Shown in pieces: positions 20,024-29,761 of a DNA stretch of 40,727 bases (positions are counted from its first letter, which is position 1; the number at the start of each line of letters is the position of its first letter). Source of the stretch: Gammaproteobacteria bacterium (GTDB lineage: Bacteria; Pseudomonadota; Gammaproteobacteria; Nevskiales; Nevskiaceae); the NCBI GenBank assembly GCA_028871525.1, contig JAGWMX010000014.1, forward strand, positions 1-40,727, given 5' to 3'. Both the position numbers and the translations under genes were made by a program. Under the pieces are notes generated by a model. The model was not told the origin of the DNA and did no database searches. It saw only the letters and a program-made list of their open reading frames with translations.

Positions 20024-21343
20024 ATGGAAGTCCACGTTGAAGCCACCGGCACGCTGACGCGCCGACTGCATGTCAAGCTGCCGCCTGAACAGCTGCAGGC
20101 GGAGTTCGAAGTGCGCGTCAAGCGCATGGCGCAGAGTGCGCGTATTCCCGGATTTCGACCGGGCAAGGCCCCGCTTAACGTGGTGCGTCGGCAGTTCGGC
20201 GACAGTTTGCGGCTCGATGCGGTCAGTGAGCTGATCCGCCGCAGCTATCCGCAGGCGCTGGAACAGGCCAAGGTGCAGCCGGCCGGAACGCCCGACATCG
20301 AAGTCGACTCTGAAACGCCAGGCCAGCCGTTTGCCTATACCGCCAGCTTCGATGTGCTGCCGGAGGTGCGGCTGGAACATCTGGATCAGATGGATCTACA
20401 CAAACCGGTGGTCGAGATCACCGCGGCCGACGTCGACCGGCTACTCGACAGCTTACGTAAAGCGCGCCGGGACTGGCAACAGATCGCACGGCCTGCGCAG
20501 CAGGGCGACCGGGTGCGGATTGATTTTGAAAGCCGCATCGACGGCCACTCGGTTGACGGCGGGCAGGGGCAGGGCGTGGAAGTGGAACTGGGTGGCGGTC
20601 AGTTCTTGCCGGACCTGGAGCAATCGTTGCTCGGCCGTGCCGCCGGCGAGCAATTCGAGGTCGACGTGCGTTTTCCGGATGACTACCGTCGTCAGGATAT
20701 GCGCGGCAAGCGCGCGCGTTTTGCCGTCAAGGTTCACGCGGTCGAACAGCCGCTGCTGCCGGCGATCGATTCGGCATTCCTGCAGGCGCATGGAGTCGAT
20801 CCGGCGGGGGGTGAGGCGGCGCTGCGCGAGAAATGCCGTCAGACGCTGGCCGCCGAAGCCGACAAGGCGACGCGCAACCGGCTGCGCCAGCAAGTGCTGG
20901 AGCAGCTGCTGGCTCGACATCCACTGGAAGTGCCGCCGAGCCAGGTGGAAACCGACGTCGTCAGGTTGCGCGAGGAAGCGGCAGTGCGGATGAATCTCGG
21001 CAAGCTCAAGCCGGAGCGCAAGGCGCAACTGCTGCCTGCCGAGCTGTTCGAATCGCGGGCGAAGCAGCGCGTCGCCTTGGGACTTTTGATCGGCGAGGTG
21101 ATCAAGACCCGCGCCATCGAACTGGATCAGGCGCGGGTTGACGCCGCACTTGAGGCTCTGGCCGCCGACTACGAAAATCCGGATGAAGTCCGCGCCTACT
21201 ACCGCGCCCACCCGGAGCTGATGCGCGGGCTGGCCGCAGGCGTACTCGAAGATCAGGTGGTCGAGTCGCTGCAGGCGCAGGCGCGAATCAGCGAAACGCC
21301 GATGTCTCTGGAGGAGTTGTTGAATCCCGCAGCTTCGGCTTGA
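20024..21343 (+). CDS. tig: Trigger factor, ribosome-associated chaperone and prolyl isomerase
   Basis: Tig binds nascent chains at the ribosomal tunnel exit. The 439 residues have the N-terminal ribosome-binding domain with the GFRPGKAPLNVVRRQFG signature (about 44-60). A FKBP-like domain follows (about 155-240, GDRVRIDFESRIDG to DMRGKRARFAVKV), then the helical C-terminal substrate arm. ATG 20024 follows a poor ribosome-binding site in an A/T-rich stretch. The nearest promoter seen is that of tRNA-Leu. clpP follows after 33 nt, the standard tig-clpP-clpX-lon order. Confidence 0.96.
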   Translation: MEVHVEATGTLTRRLHVKLPPEQLQAEFEVRVKRMAQSARIPGFRPGKAPLNVVRRQFGDSLRLDAVSELIRRSYPQALEQAKVQPAGTPDIEVDSETPGQPFAYTASFDVLPEVRLEHLDQMDLHKPVVEITAADVDRLLDSLRKARRDWQQIARPAQQGDRVRIDFESRIDGHSVDGGQGQGVEVELGGGQFLPDLEQSLLGRAAGEQFEVDVRFPDDYRRQDMRGKRARFAVKVHAVEQPLLPAIDSAFLQAHGVDPAGGEAALREKCRQTLAAEADKATRNRLRQQVLEQLLARHPLEVPPSQVETDVVRLREEAAVRMNLGKLKPERKAQLLPAELFESRAKQRVALGLLIGEVIKTRAIELDQARVDAALEALAADYENPDEVRAYYRAHPELMRGLAAGVLEDQVVESLQAQARISETPMSLEELLNPAASA

Positions 21344-21376
21344 CTGCCGACGGCTTCCAACCGCCAAGGAGTTTTC

Positions 21377-22003
21377 ATGACTGACACACGCACGCCGCGC
21401 GCACAGGGTCTGGTGCCGATGGTCGTCGAACAGACACCGCGCGGCGAGCGCGCGTTCGACATCTACTCGCGCCTGCTCAAGGAGCGTGTAGTGTTCATCG
21501 TCGGGCCGATCGACGACTACATGGCCAACCTGGTGGTCGCGCAGTTGTTGTTTCTCGAGTCCGAGAACCCGGACAAGGACATTCATCTGTACATCAATTC
21601 ACCAGGCGGAGTGATCACCGCCGGTTTGTCGATCTACGACACGATGCGCTTCGTCAAGCCCGACATCAGTACGATGTGTATCGGTCAGGCGGCCAGCATG
21701 GGCGCTTTTCTGTTGTCGGCGGGCACCAAAGGCAAGCGTTACGCGCTGCCGAACTCGCGGGTGATGATCCATCAGCCGTCCGGCGGCGCACAGGGTCAGG
21801 CCAGCGACATCGAGATTCAGGCCAAGGAGATCCTTTATCTGCGCGAGCGCCTGAACAGACTGATGGCCGAACACACCGGCCAGACGCTGGAAAAGGTCGC
21901 CCGCGACGTCGAGCGGGATTTCTTCCTGAGCGCCGAGGCGGCACGTGAGTACGGTTTGATCGATCAGATCCTCGATCGCCGCGTCGTGCCGTCCGGCGCC
22001 TGA
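21377..22003 (+). CDS. clpP: ATP-dependent Clp protease proteolytic subunit
   Basis: ClpP forms the two-heptamer serine-protease barrel used by ClpX and ClpA. The 208 residues contain the catalytic triad Ser107 (GQAASMGA), His132 ([12 protein letters not shown]) and Asp181 ([10 protein letters not shown]). The N-terminal ~20 residues probably include a self-cleaved propeptide as in E. coli. AAGGAG lies at good spacing before ATG 21377. It is downstream of tig and upstream of clpX, which has its own promoter. Confidence 0.97.
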   Translation: MTDTRTPRAQGLVPMVVEQTPRGERAFDIYSRLLKERVVFIVGPIDDYMANLVVAQLLFLESENPDKDIHLYINSPGGVITAGLSIYDTMRFVKPDISTMCIGQAASMGAFLLSAGTKGKRYALPNSRVMIHQPSGGAQGQASDIEIQAKEILYLRERLNRLMAEHTGQTLEKVARDVERDFFLSAEAAREYGLIDQILDRRVVPSGA

Positions 22004-22027
22004 ACGGGGCCGTCGGTGCGAATCATT

Positions 22028-22055
22028 TTGCTGTCACGTCTGCGCGTGCTATAAC
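22028..22055 (+). promoter_or_regulatory. Candidate sigma-70 promoter of clpX
   Basis: TTGCTG (22028-22033) and TATAAC (22050-22055) are separated by 16 nt in the 80-nt clpP-clpX gap, ending 28 nt before the clpX ATG. Confidence 0.5.
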
Positions 22056-22083
22056 GGACACATGCGAGTTTTCGAGGTTTGCG

Positions 22084-23355
22084 ATGGCTGAAAACGTCCG
22101 GGGCGGTGCAGGTGGCCGCGTTCTGTATTGCTCCTTCTGCGGCAAGAGCGAGCACGAGGTGCGCAAGCTCATCGCCGGCCCGTCGGTCTATATCTGCGAC
22201 GAGTGCGTGGATCTATGCAACGACATCATCCGCGAGGAGGTGCATGCGAAGCCGCAGGCCAAGGGTCTGCCGCGGCCGCAAGAGATCCGCTCTGTGCTGG
22301 ACGAATACGTCATCGGCCAGGATCAAGCCAAGAAAGTGCTTTCGGTGGCGGTCTACAATCACTACAAGCGCTTGAGCCAGAAAGGCGCGGCTGACGGTGT
22401 CGAGCTGCAAAAATCCAACATTTTGCTGATCGGCCCGACTGGCTCGGGCAAGACGCTTTTGGCTGAAACGCTGGCTCGGCTGCTCGACGTGCCGTTCGCC
22501 ATAGCCGACGCCACCACGTTGACCGAGGCTGGCTACGTCGGCGAAGACGTCGAAAATATCATTCAGCGCCTGCTGCAGAAATGCGACTACGACGTCGAAA
22601 AGGCTCAGCGCGGCATCGTCTATATCGACGAGATCGACAAGATCTCACGCAAGAGCGAGAACCCTTCGATCACCCGCGACGTCTCCGGTGAAGGCGTACA
22701 GCAGGCGCTGCTGAAGCTGATCGAAGGCACCATCGCCAGCGTGCCGCCGCAAGGCGGGCGCAAGCACCCGCAGCAGGAATTCCTGCAGGTCAATACCGCC
22801 GGCATCCTGTTCGTCTGTGGCGGTGCGTTTTCAGGGCTGGAGAAAGTGATTCAGCATCGCACCGAACGTACCGGCATCGGTTTTGCCGCCGACGTCAAGT
22901 CGCAGAAGGATTCACGCCAGATCAGTCAGCTTCTGGCCGGAGTCGAACCCGAAGACCTGATCCGTTACGGGCTGATCCCGGAATTCGTCGGCCGTCTGCC
23001 GGTGGTGGCGGTGCTCGAGGAACTCGACGAGCCGGCGCTGGTTGCGATTCTGACCGAGCCGAAAAACGCGTTAGCCCGGCAGTACGCCAAGATGTTCCAG
23101 ATGGAGGGCTGCGAACTGGAGTTGCGATCCGAAGCTCTGCTGGCGATCGCCAGGAAAGCCAGGGAACGTAAAACCGGCGCCCGCGGGCTGCGCACGATTC
23201 TCGAGAACATTCTGCTCGATGTGATGTACGATCTGCCGTCGATGCAGAACGTCTCCAAAGTCGTTGTCGACGAGGCGGTGGCGCGTGGCGACGCCAAGCC
23301 GTTCATCGTCTATGAGAACATCGAGCCGCGGCACGACGTGCAGAACACCGCCTAA
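22084..23355 (+). CDS. clpX: ATP-dependent Clp protease ATP-binding subunit ClpX
   Basis: ClpX is the AAA+ unfoldase that feeds substrates to ClpP. The 423 residues have the N-terminal zinc-binding domain with Cys16, Cys19, Cys38 and Cys41. Walker A is GPTGSGKT (117-124) and Walker B is [10 protein letters not shown]. The [10 protein letters not shown] pore-side region and the sensor-2 stretch [15 protein letters not shown] are present. GAGG precedes ATG 22084. The TAA stop at 23353-23355 shares its last two bases with a large palindromic repeat that begins immediately after the gene. Confidence 0.97.
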   Translation: MAENVRGGAGGRVLYCSFCGKSEHEVRKLIAGPSVYICDECVDLCNDIIREEVHAKPQAKGLPRPQEIRSVLDEYVIGQDQAKKVLSVAVYNHYKRLSQKGAADGVELQKSNILLIGPTGSGKTLLAETLARLLDVPFAIADATTLTEAGYVGEDVENIIQRLLQKCDYDVEKAQRGIVYIDEIDKISRKSENPSITRDVSGEGVQQALLKLIEGTIASVPPQGGRKHPQQEFLQVNTAGILFVCGGAFSGLEKVIQHRTERTGIGFAADVKSQKDSRQISQLLAGVEPEDLIRYGLIPEFVGRLPVVAVLEELDEPALVAILTEPKNALARQYAKMFQMEGCELELRSEALLAIARKARERKTGARGLRTILENILLDVMYDLPSMQNVSKVVVDEAVARGDAKPFIVYENIEPRHDVQNTA

Positions 23356-23442
23356 CGTCATTGCGAGGAGCGCAGCGACGAAGCGACCCCGAGCCAACAG
23401 CCCGAGGTTGCCACGGACGCTACGCGCCCTCGCAATGACGTT
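23354..23442. repeat. Palindromic repeat element (REP/MITE-like) abutting the clpX stop
   Basis: Perfect 15-bp inverted ends are AACGTCATTGCGAGG (23354-23368) and CCTCGCAATGACGTT (23428-23442). The pairing continues inward with small bulges (AGCGCAGCG against CGCTACGCG) and again at GCGACC against GGTTGC, so the whole 89 bp can fold into one long hairpin. Short elements ending in a similar CGTCATTGCGAG motif are dispersed through many proteobacterial genomes. This is the only copy I found in the window. It may stabilise or terminate the clpX transcript. Confidence 0.7.
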
Positions 23443-23485
23443 CCATCGCGGTGATGCTTCCCCGGGCCTGCCTGCGCCCGCGCGG

Positions 23486-23514
23486 GTTGAATTTTCCGGC
23501 GCCAGCCACCATCA
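23486..23514 (+). promoter_or_regulatory. Candidate heat-shock (sigma-32) promoter of lon
   Basis: GTTGAA (23486-23491), 15 nt, then CACCATCA (23507-23514) resembles the sigma-32 pattern CTTGAA-N13-15-CCCCATNT. lon is heat-induced in E. coli. A sigma-70-like CATAAT also lies at 23565-23570, nearer the gene, without a good -35. Confidence 0.35.
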
Positions 23515-23602
23515 AGGCTTTCAGTGGGCGGAAGCCGCGCGACGTCCATTAGCCGCTGCTGCGGCATAATCAGCCGGCACTTACGTGTCTTGAGGTAATG
23601 CA

Positions 23603-26002
23603 GTGACCGAACCGTCCGACCGCATCGCCCCGCTGCTGCCGTTGCGCGACGTGGTGGTGTATCCGCACATGGCGATCCCCTTGTTCGTCGGTCGCGAGAA
23701 ATCGATGAAGGCGCTGGCCGCAGCGATGAACAGCGGCAAGCGCATCCTGTTGGTGGCGCAGCGCGTGGCCGATACCGACGACCCGCTGCCGTCCGATCTC
23801 TACCAGACCGGCACGCTGTCCAGCATTCTGCAACTCCTGAAGCTGCCAGATGGGACCGTCAAGGTGCTGGTGGAGGGCGGCGAGCGCGCCAAGCTGCTGC
23901 AGATCCACGCCGACGGCGAGTACCTGAGCGCCGGATTCGAGCCGATCAGCCCCGACGAGTCCGCTGCCGCCGGTGCCGAGATCGACGCGGTGATGCGTGC
24001 AGCGCTTAACACCTTCGAGCAATACGTCAAGCTCAACAAGAAAGTACCGGCAGAACTGCTGCCGTCGCTCTCGGGCATGGATTCGCCGGGCCGGCTGGCT
24101 GATGCCATTGCCGCTCATCTGAACCTGAAGCTGGAGGATCGGCAGAAAGTTCTGGATATTTCCGATGTCCGGGAACGGCTGGAGTTTGTGCTGGGTCAGG
24201 CCGAGGCCGAGATCGACATCCTGCAGATCGAGAAGAAAATTCGCGGCCGGGTCAAGCAGCAGATGGAGAAGAACCAGCGCGAGTACTACCTCAACGAGCA
24301 GATGAAGGCGATCCAGAAGGAATTGGGCGATCTCGATGAGGTGCCGAACGAGCATGAGGAACTGGCGCGGCGGATCGCCAAATCCGGCATGCCGAAGACA
24401 GCGCGTGCCAAGGCCAGCGCCGAGCTGAACAAGCTGAAGATGATGCCGCCAATGTCGGCTGAGGCCACGGTGGTTCGCAACTACCTCGACTGGTTGCTGC
24501 AGGTGCCATGGAAAAAGGCCACCAAGGCGCGCATCGATCTGTCCAAGGCACAGGAAATTCTGGATCGCGATCACTACGGTCTTGAGAAGGTCAAAGAGCG
24601 TATCGTCGAGTACCTGGCGGTGCAGTCGCGCGTGAAGAAGCTGAAGGGTCCGATTCTGTGCCTGGTCGGCCCACCGGGCGTCGGCAAGACCTCGCTGGGG
24701 CGCTCGATCGCCGCGGCGGTCAACCGTAAATTCGTGCGCATGAGCCTGGGTGGCGTGCGCGACGAGGCCGAAATCCGCGGGCACCGGCGCACTTACATCG
24801 GTTCGCTGCCCGGCAAGATCGTGCAGAACCTGGCCAAGGCCGGAGTTAAGAACCCACTGTTCCTGCTCGACGAACTCGACAAGATGAGCATGGACTTTCG
24901 CGGCGACCCGAGCTCGGCGCTGCTGGAAGTGCTGGATCCGGAGCAAAATCACAGCTTTCAGGATCACTATCTTGAGGTCGACTGCGACCTGTCCGACGTG
25001 ATGTTCATCGCCACCGCCAACACGCTGAACATTCCGCCCCCGCTGCTGGACCGCACCGAAGTCATTCGCATCCCCGGTTATACCGAAGACGAAAAACTGA
25101 TGATCGCCAAGCGCTATCTGGTGCCGAAGCAGATCACCAACAACGGCCTGAAGCCCGGCGAGCTGGCGATCGGTGACGACGCCATCCGTGCCATCATCCG
25201 CACCTATACACGCGAAGCCGGCGTGCGCAATCTTGAGCGCGAGCTGTCCAAGATCGCGCGCAAGGTCGTGAAGCAGGTGATGCTCAAACCTTCGGCGAAG
25301 ACCCTGCGCGTGACCGAACGCAATCTGGAGAAATACCTGGGTGTGCCGCGCTACCGATACGGCCGTGCCGAGGAGCGCAATCAGGTTGGACAGGTCACCG
25401 GCCTTGCCTGGACCGAAGTCGGCGGCGAGTTGCTCACTATCGAAGCTGCGCTGACCCCGGGCAAAGGCAAGTTGATCCAGACCGGTTCGCTCGGCAACGT
25501 CATGCAGGAGTCGATTCAGGCGGCGCTGACCGTGGTGCGCGCGCGCTCCAAGGCGCTTGGCGTTGATCCTGAGTTTCATTCGAAGAACGACCTGCACGTG
25601 CACGTGCCTGAAGGCGCGACACCGAAGGACGGGCCGTCGGCCGGCATTGGCATGTGCACCGCGATCGTTTCGGCGTTGACGCAGATTCCGGTGCGCGCAG
25701 ATGTGGCGATGACCGGTGAGATCACGCTGCGCGGTGAAGTGCTGCCGATCGGCGGACTCAAGGAGAAGCTGCTTGCGGCTCAGCGCGGCGGCATCCAGCG
25801 TGTGATCATTCCGCAGGAAAATCTTAAAGACATGGCCGAGGTTCCGGATACGATCAAGGAACGACTGGATGTCGAGCCGGTACGCTGGATCGACGACGTG
25901 TTCAAGCACGCGCTTGAACGCATGCCGGAACCGCGTGCGGAACTTGAGACGCTGCCGTCGACGCCGCCGACGCCGGCTACCGAAACCGCGCGACCGCATT
26001 GA
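23603..26002 (+). CDS. lon: ATP-dependent Lon protease
   Basis: Lon degrades misfolded and regulatory proteins in the cytoplasm. The 799 residues cover the N-terminal substrate-binding domain (about 10-205), a coiled-coil region, the AAA+ module with Walker A GPPGVGKT (356-363) and [10 protein letters not shown], and the protease domain with the catalytic dyad Ser679 ([10 protein letters not shown]) and Lys722 (GGLKEK), the same numbering as in E. coli. GTG 23603 is preceded by TGAGGT. The C-terminal 20 residues are a Pro/Thr-rich tail. It lies between clpX and hupB, as in Pseudomonas and enterics. Confidence 0.97.
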   Translation: MTEPSDRIAPLLPLRDVVVYPHMAIPLFVGREKSMKALAAAMNSGKRILLVAQRVADTDDPLPSDLYQTGTLSSILQLLKLPDGTVKVLVEGGERAKLLQIHADGEYLSAGFEPISPDESAAAGAEIDAVMRAALNTFEQYVKLNKKVPAELLPSLSGMDSPGRLADAIAAHLNLKLEDRQKVLDISDVRERLEFVLGQAEAEIDILQIEKKIRGRVKQQMEKNQREYYLNEQMKAIQKELGDLDEVPNEHEELARRIAKSGMPKTARAKASAELNKLKMMPPMSAEATVVRNYLDWLLQVPWKKATKARIDLSKAQEILDRDHYGLEKVKERIVEYLAVQSRVKKLKGPILCLVGPPGVGKTSLGRSIAAAVNRKFVRMSLGGVRDEAEIRGHRRTYIGSLPGKIVQNLAKAGVKNPLFLLDELDKMSMDFRGDPSSALLEVLDPEQNHSFQDHYLEVDCDLSDVMFIATANTLNIPPPLLDRTEVIRIPGYTEDEKLMIAKRYLVPKQITNNGLKPGELAIGDDAIRAIIRTYTREAGVRNLERELSKIARKVVKQVMLKPSAKTLRVTERNLEKYLGVPRYRYGRAEERNQVGQVTGLAWTEVGGELLTIEAALTPGKGKLIQTGSLGNVMQESIQAALTVVRARSKALGVDPEFHSKNDLHVHVPEGATPKDGPSAGIGMCTAIVSALTQIPVRADVAMTGEITLRGEVLPIGGLKEKLLAAQRGGIQRVIIPQENLKDMAEVPDTIKERLDVEPVRWIDDVFKHALERMPEPRAELETLPSTPPTPATETARPH

Positions 26003-26099
26003 CAGCGGGTACACCGGGACTTGACAAAATCCAGGGGCGTGGTGTTCGGGGGATCAACGGAAAACGCTGTAACGATGCGGGCTGCAGGGAGGGGGCGCA

Positions 26100-26129
26100 T
26101 TGACGCTGCAAGCTGGTGCTTGCTATAAC
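26100..26129 (+). promoter_or_regulatory. Sigma-70-type promoter of hupB
   Basis: TTGACG (26100-26105), 18 nt, TATAAC (26124-26129): each box is one base from consensus. It would produce a leader of about 160 nt before the hupB ATG at 26295. Confidence 0.55.
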
Positions 26130-26182
26130 TCCACTGCGTTTAGCACTGTGTTATGAAGCATCCAAGGAGATTTCATCCAACG

Positions 26183-26229
26183 TCTATCCTTAGTTGTGCC
26201 GGCGCGTCTTCGCACCGGAGTAGGATAGA
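26183..26229 (+). promoter_or_regulatory. Hairpin in the hupB mRNA leader
   Basis: An outer stem TCTATCCT/AGGATAGA (26183-26190 with 26222-26229) encloses an inner stem CCGGCGCG/CGCACCGG (26199-26206 with 26211-26218, one mismatch) capped by a TCTT loop. It lies between the candidate promoter and the hupB start. It could affect mRNA stability or translation of this abundant protein. Confidence 0.5.
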
Positions 26230-26294
26230 TGCACTTTTGTTGTAAGCAACCAACCGGCCAGCGGCCGGATTCATTCACCAGGGGACTCACCTAT

Positions 26295-26567
26295 ATGAAC
26301 AAAGCAGAATTGATCGCTGCGGTAGCCGACAAGACCGATCTGTCCAAGGCCGACGCCGGCCGCGCGATGGATGGACTCATCGAGGTCATTGCCAAGGCGC
26401 TGAAGAAGAACGACAAGGTTTCGATCGTTGGATTCGGCACCTTTGCCGTGCGCAAACGCGCTGCCCGCCAGGGACGCAATCCTAAGACCGGTGCGCCGTT
26501 GAAGATCGCCGCCAGCAAGACGCCGGCGTTCAAGGCTGGCAAGGCGCTCAAGGACGCCATAAAATAA
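26295..26567 (+). CDS. hupB: DNA-binding protein HU, beta type
   Basis: HU is a small nucleoid protein that bends and compacts DNA as a dimer. The 90 residues start [20 protein letters not shown] and contain the DNA-binding-arm signature [18 protein letters not shown], with Pro in the intercalating arm, and the terminal [18 protein letters not shown] 26295 is preceded by AGGGGA at moderate distance. It follows lon with its own promoter and a long structured leader, and is followed by tRNA-Val 35 nt later with no terminator between. Confidence 0.97.
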   Translation: MNKAELIAAVADKTDLSKADAGRAMDGLIEVIAKALKKNDKVSIVGFGTFAVRKRAARQGRNPKTGAPLKIAASKTPAFKAGKALKDAIK

Positions 26568-26602
26568 ACAGTTTGACCGAGTCGCCGGGCTCGGTCGGTC
26601 GG

Positions 26603-26678
26603 GGGTGCTTAGCTCAGTCGGTAGAGCATCGCCCTTACAAGGCGGGGGTCGGCGGTTCGAGCCCGTCAGCACCCACCA
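26603..26678 (+). tRNA. tRNA-Val (anticodon UAC)
   Basis: The acceptor arms GGGTGCT/AGCACCC pair perfectly, followed by A73 and CCA. The anticodon loop CTTACAA gives TAC, decoding valine GUA/GUN. The D-loop and GGTTCGAG T-arm are normal. It is followed by tRNA-Asp 34 nt later. No separate promoter is visible after hupB, so it may be processed from a hupB transcript. Confidence 0.97.
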
Positions 26679-26712
26679 GGCGGGCCGGCCACACATTCGG
26701 CATTTTGGCCGC

Positions 26713-26789
26713 GGAGCGGTAGTTCAGTTGGTTAGAATACCGGCCTGTCACGCCGGGGGTCGCGGGTTCGAGTCCCGTCCGCTCCGCCA
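26713..26789 (+). tRNA. tRNA-Asp (anticodon GUC)
   Basis: The acceptor arms GGAGCGG/CCGCTCC pair perfectly, with G73 and encoded CCA. The anticodon loop CTGTCAC gives GTC, decoding GAC/GAU. The T-arm is GGGTTCGAGTCCC. It forms a pair with the preceding tRNA-Val. Confidence 0.97.
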
Positions 26790-26792
26790 TTT

Positions 26793-26827
26793 GAGAGGGC
26801 GCGAGGTCAAGGCGCCTTCTTCGTTTG
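26793..26827 (+). terminator. Weak Rho-independent terminator after the tRNA pair
   Basis: A 10-bp stem with two G-T pairs (26793-26802 with 26812-26821) and a 9-nt loop ends in a moderately T-rich stretch, TTCTTCGTTT. It is plausible for the hupB/tRNA unit but weaker than a classical terminator. Confidence 0.4.
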
Positions 26828-26908
26828 ACGGTTTCGCCGGTTTGGGAACGCGGCCGGTGCCGCGTCAGTCCAACCAGCTCGAAGCTCGACACGGATAATC
26901 CGCAAACC

Positions 26909-28843
26909 ATGCTCCAATCGCTGCGCGATCGAATGTCCGGCCCGATGCTGTGGGTCATTATCGGCATCCTGGTATTGCCGTTCGCGATCTGGGGTATCGG
27001 CGCGCAGTCTTTTTTGGGCGGTAACACCGATCCGACGTTGGTCAAGGTCGGTGGCGCCAAGATCACTCAGTCGCAGTTCCAGAACAGCTATGACCGGAAC
27101 TACGCGCAACTGGTGCAGGAGCAGGGCGACAACTTCAAACCCGCCAGCGTCGACCAAGCCAAGCTCAAGCAGCAGGTGCTCGACAGCCTGATCGACGGAC
27201 AGGTACTGGCGCAGTACGCGGGGAAAATCGGCTTCCGGGCGGATGATGTCGCTGTCTACGACTACCTGCATGTCCTGCCGGGTTTTCAGGTCAATGGCCA
27301 GTTCTCGGATCAGACGTATCGCAGTGCCTTGGCCGCCCAGGGGTTATCGCCAGCGGCTTTCGAAGCCGGCGTTCGCCAGCAGCTCAGTGCCGAACAGCTT
27401 CGCAACGCCGTGCTGTTTTCCTCGTTCGTGACGCCGAAACAGGCTCTGGCAAACTGGCGGCTGCAGCATCAGACTCGTAGCTTCGCCTATGTTTTGTTCG
27501 ATCCGCAGCGGTATCTGTCGCAGCTTCAAGTCTCCGACACGCAGGCTAAGCGGTACTACCAGGCGCACCTTAACCAGTTCCGGGCCCCGGAACGGATCAA
27601 ACTCGATTATGTGGAACTCGCGCAGGCCCAGATGTCCAAGGCGCCGGCGCCGGATCAGGACGTTCTGCAGGCGATTTACGACGCGCAGAAAGCCACACGC
27701 TTCACCACGCCCGAGGAGCGCAAGGCGGCGTATATCCTGATCAAATTCGGTGCGGATCCCGAGGCTGCGCACAGGAAGATCCGGCAGGTCGCCGCCGAAC
27801 TGAAGCAGGGCAATGGCTTTGCCGAACTGGCCAAGCGGTACTCTGACGACAGCTTGACCAAGAATAAGGGCGGCGAGTTGGGTTGGGTCCGCAAAGGCAT
27901 GATCGATCCGGATTTTGAGCAGGCGCTGTTCGCGCTGGACAAGCCCGGCGAGGTCAGCCGACCGGTCAAGACCAAGTTCGGCTGGCAGTTGATCGAACTG
28001 CAGGCTGTTCGGTCGCAACAGGTGCAACCGTTCGACGACCCGAAAGTGCAGGCGGCACTGATCAAAACCTACCAGGATCGAGAACTCGCCAAGCGCTTCC
28101 AGGAAGATGCCGACAAACTCGGCGAGGTCGCCTTTGAAAATCCCGGTTCGCTGGAAGCGGCGGCCAAGGCCTTGAGCCTCAGCGTTCAGCACACCGGCTG
28201 GTTTACCCGCAAGGGCGGTACCGGCATCGCCGCAAACGCGGATGTGGTCGACGCCGCGTTCTCGTCGGACGTCGCATCCGACGGTGATAACAGTAAACCG
28301 ATTCGGGTCGGCGAGGGTGATCTGGTGGTGATTCGCAAGGCGGACTATCAGCCGGCGCGCCAGCAAAGCTTCGACGAGGTCAAGGATCAAGTGGTGGCCG
28401 CACTGAAGCGGCAGCAGGCGCAGAAGCGGGCGCGGCAGGCCGCCGAGGCACTGCTTGCGCAGTTGCGAGCGGGGACATCGTTGCCGGATGCGGCCAATGC
28501 GGCGAATCTCAAGGCAATCAGCCTAGACGGACTGCAACGCGACGCTCCGGGCCTCGATGCCAAGCTGTTGCACTCAGTGTTTGAACTGGCGCGCCCCGTG
28601 GACGGTAAACCCAGCATGGGGCTGGCGACGTTGGGCAACGGGCGGGTGGCGGTCGTCGCGCTGTCTGCAGTCAATGATGCCGCTGCACCGGTGGCGAACG
28701 ACACCGATCTTCAGCGTGAAGGTTCGTTGCTGCGCTACAGTCTGGCCGGCGCCGAGTTTGATGCTTACCGCAAGCTGATGGAGCAACGCGTGCACGTCGA
28801 CCGCGAGTCGGTGCCGGCGACACCCGACATCGGTTCGCAGTAG
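26909..28843 (+). CDS. ppiD: Periplasmic folding chaperone PpiD (parvulin-type isomerase)
   Basis: PpiD is anchored in the inner membrane near the Sec translocon and assists proteins emerging into the periplasm. The 644 residues (E. coli 623) have a short cytoplasmic N-terminus, one membrane anchor (about 14-33, MLWVIIGILVLPFAIWGIG), a SurA-like N-terminal chaperone region and a parvulin domain at about 268-365 with AELAKRYSDDSLTKNKGGEL and GWQLIEL. I chose ATG 26909 (MLQSLRDRM), matching the family N-terminus. GATAAT at 26894-26899 could be a -10 box giving a nearly leaderless mRNA. It lies between hupB and fabI as in Pseudomonas. Confidence 0.95.
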   Translation: MLQSLRDRMSGPMLWVIIGILVLPFAIWGIGAQSFLGGNTDPTLVKVGGAKITQSQFQNSYDRNYAQLVQEQGDNFKPASVDQAKLKQQVLDSLIDGQVLAQYAGKIGFRADDVAVYDYLHVLPGFQVNGQFSDQTYRSALAAQGLSPAAFEAGVRQQLSAEQLRNAVLFSSFVTPKQALANWRLQHQTRSFAYVLFDPQRYLSQLQVSDTQAKRYYQAHLNQFRAPERIKLDYVELAQAQMSKAPAPDQDVLQAIYDAQKATRFTTPEERKAAYILIKFGADPEAAHRKIRQVAAELKQGNGFAELAKRYSDDSLTKNKGGELGWVRKGMIDPDFEQALFALDKPGEVSRPVKTKFGWQLIELQAVRSQQVQPFDDPKVQAALIKTYQDRELAKRFQEDADKLGEVAFENPGSLEAAAKALSLSVQHTGWFTRKGGTGIAANADVVDAAFSSDVASDGDNSKPIRVGEGDLVVIRKADYQPARQQSFDEVKDQVVAALKRQQAQKRARQAAEALLAQLRAGTSLPDAANAANLKAISLDGLQRDAPGLDAKLLHSVFELARPVDGKPSMGLATLGNGRVAVVALSAVNDAAAPVANDTDLQREGSLLRYSLAGAEFDAYRKLMEQRVHVDRESVPATPDIGSQ

Positions 28844-28849
28844 CGCCTG

Positions 28850-29650
28850 CTATGCGTCAACGTCATCGGCCGGCAGCGAAAAGCCCATGATGTTGAAACC
28901 GGCATCGACGTATAGGATCTCGCCGGTGATGCCCGAAGCCAGATCCGAGCACAGAAACGCCGCGGCGTTACCGACTTCCTCGATGCTGACATTGCGTTTG
29001 AGCGCCGAGCCTTTCTCTGCGTGCGTCAGCATCGTGCGGAAGCCGCGGATGCCGGCAGCCGCCAGCGTTTTGATCGGTCCCGCCGATATGCCATTGACGC
29101 GGATGTTCTCTGGCCCCAGCTCTGCGGCCATGTAGCGTACGTTGGCTTCCAGACTGGCTTTCGCCGGACCCATGACGTTGTACATCGGCACCGCGCGCAC
29201 CGCGCCGAGGTAGGTGAGCGTCAGCATCGAACTCGCGCGTCCGCGCATCAGCGGGCGCAGTGCCTGGCCCAGTGCGGCGAAGCTGTACGCGGAAATGTCG
29301 TGAGCGATGCGATAGCCGTCACGGGTTACCGTCTGCAGATAGCCGCCGGCCAGCAACTCGCGCGGAGCAAAACCGATGGAATGCACGAACACATCCAGCG
29401 TGCTCCAGCGCCGATTCAAGGCTTCGGTGAGCGCGGCGATCTCGTCGTCGCGGGTGACGTCCAGCGGCAGCACCAGGTCCGAGCCACACTCGCCAGCCAG
29501 CGCCTCGACCCGCGGTCTAATTTTTTCGCCTTGGTAGGTAAACGCGAGTTGCGCGCCCTCGCGATGCATCGCCTCGGCGATACCGCTGGCGATAGAGCGC
29601 TCGCTGGCTACGCCAGTAATCAAAACTTTCTTGCCGGTCAGAAAACCCAT
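28850..29650 (-). CDS. fabI: Enoyl-[acyl-carrier-protein] reductase (NADH) FabI
   Basis: FabI carries out the last reduction of each fatty-acid elongation cycle. The 266 residues form an SDR fold with GVASERSIA at 13-21, [10 protein letters not shown] at 91-100 and the catalytic residues Tyr147, Tyr157 and Lys164 ([18 protein letters not shown]), corresponding to Tyr146, Tyr156 and Lys163 of E. coli. I chose ATG 29650 ([13 protein letters not shown]) by family alignment; an in-frame ATG lies 9 nt upstream. It is convergent with ppiD (6 nt between stops) and downstream of gloB on the same strand. Confidence 0.96.
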   Translation of the reverse strand: MGFLTGKKVLITGVASERSIASGIAEAMHREGAQLAFTYQGEKIRPRVEALAGECGSDLVLPLDVTRDDEIAALTEALNRRWSTLDVFVHSIGFAPRELLAGGYLQTVTRDGYRIAHDISAYSFAALGQALRPLMRGRASSMLTLTYLGAVRAVPMYNVMGPAKASLEANVRYMAAELGPENIRVNGISAGPIKTLAAAGIRGFRTMLTHAEKGSALKRNVSIEEVGNAAAFLCSDLASGITGEILYVDAGFNIMGFSLPADDVDA

Positions 29651-29761
29651 GCCTGTCATTCTCGAGGTTTGGTTTTGCTGCAGAGTGTGCCGCAACTGCG
29701 GCGGCGCGACAAAGTCGCACGGTGCGCCGGTCAATTCTGGTCGAGTGCATTGACCAAGCCA

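Noticed and set aside
23570-26014. An ~800-codon minus-strand frame antisense to lon
   Set aside because: It is a codon-bias shadow of lon. The translation is His/Gln/Arg-rich without family motifs, whereas lon has a complete set of active-site residues.
26575-26596. Hairpin GACCGAG/CTCGGTC as the hupB terminator
   Set aside because: No T-run follows and tRNA-Val begins 7 nt later. It is more likely a spacer or processing hairpin.
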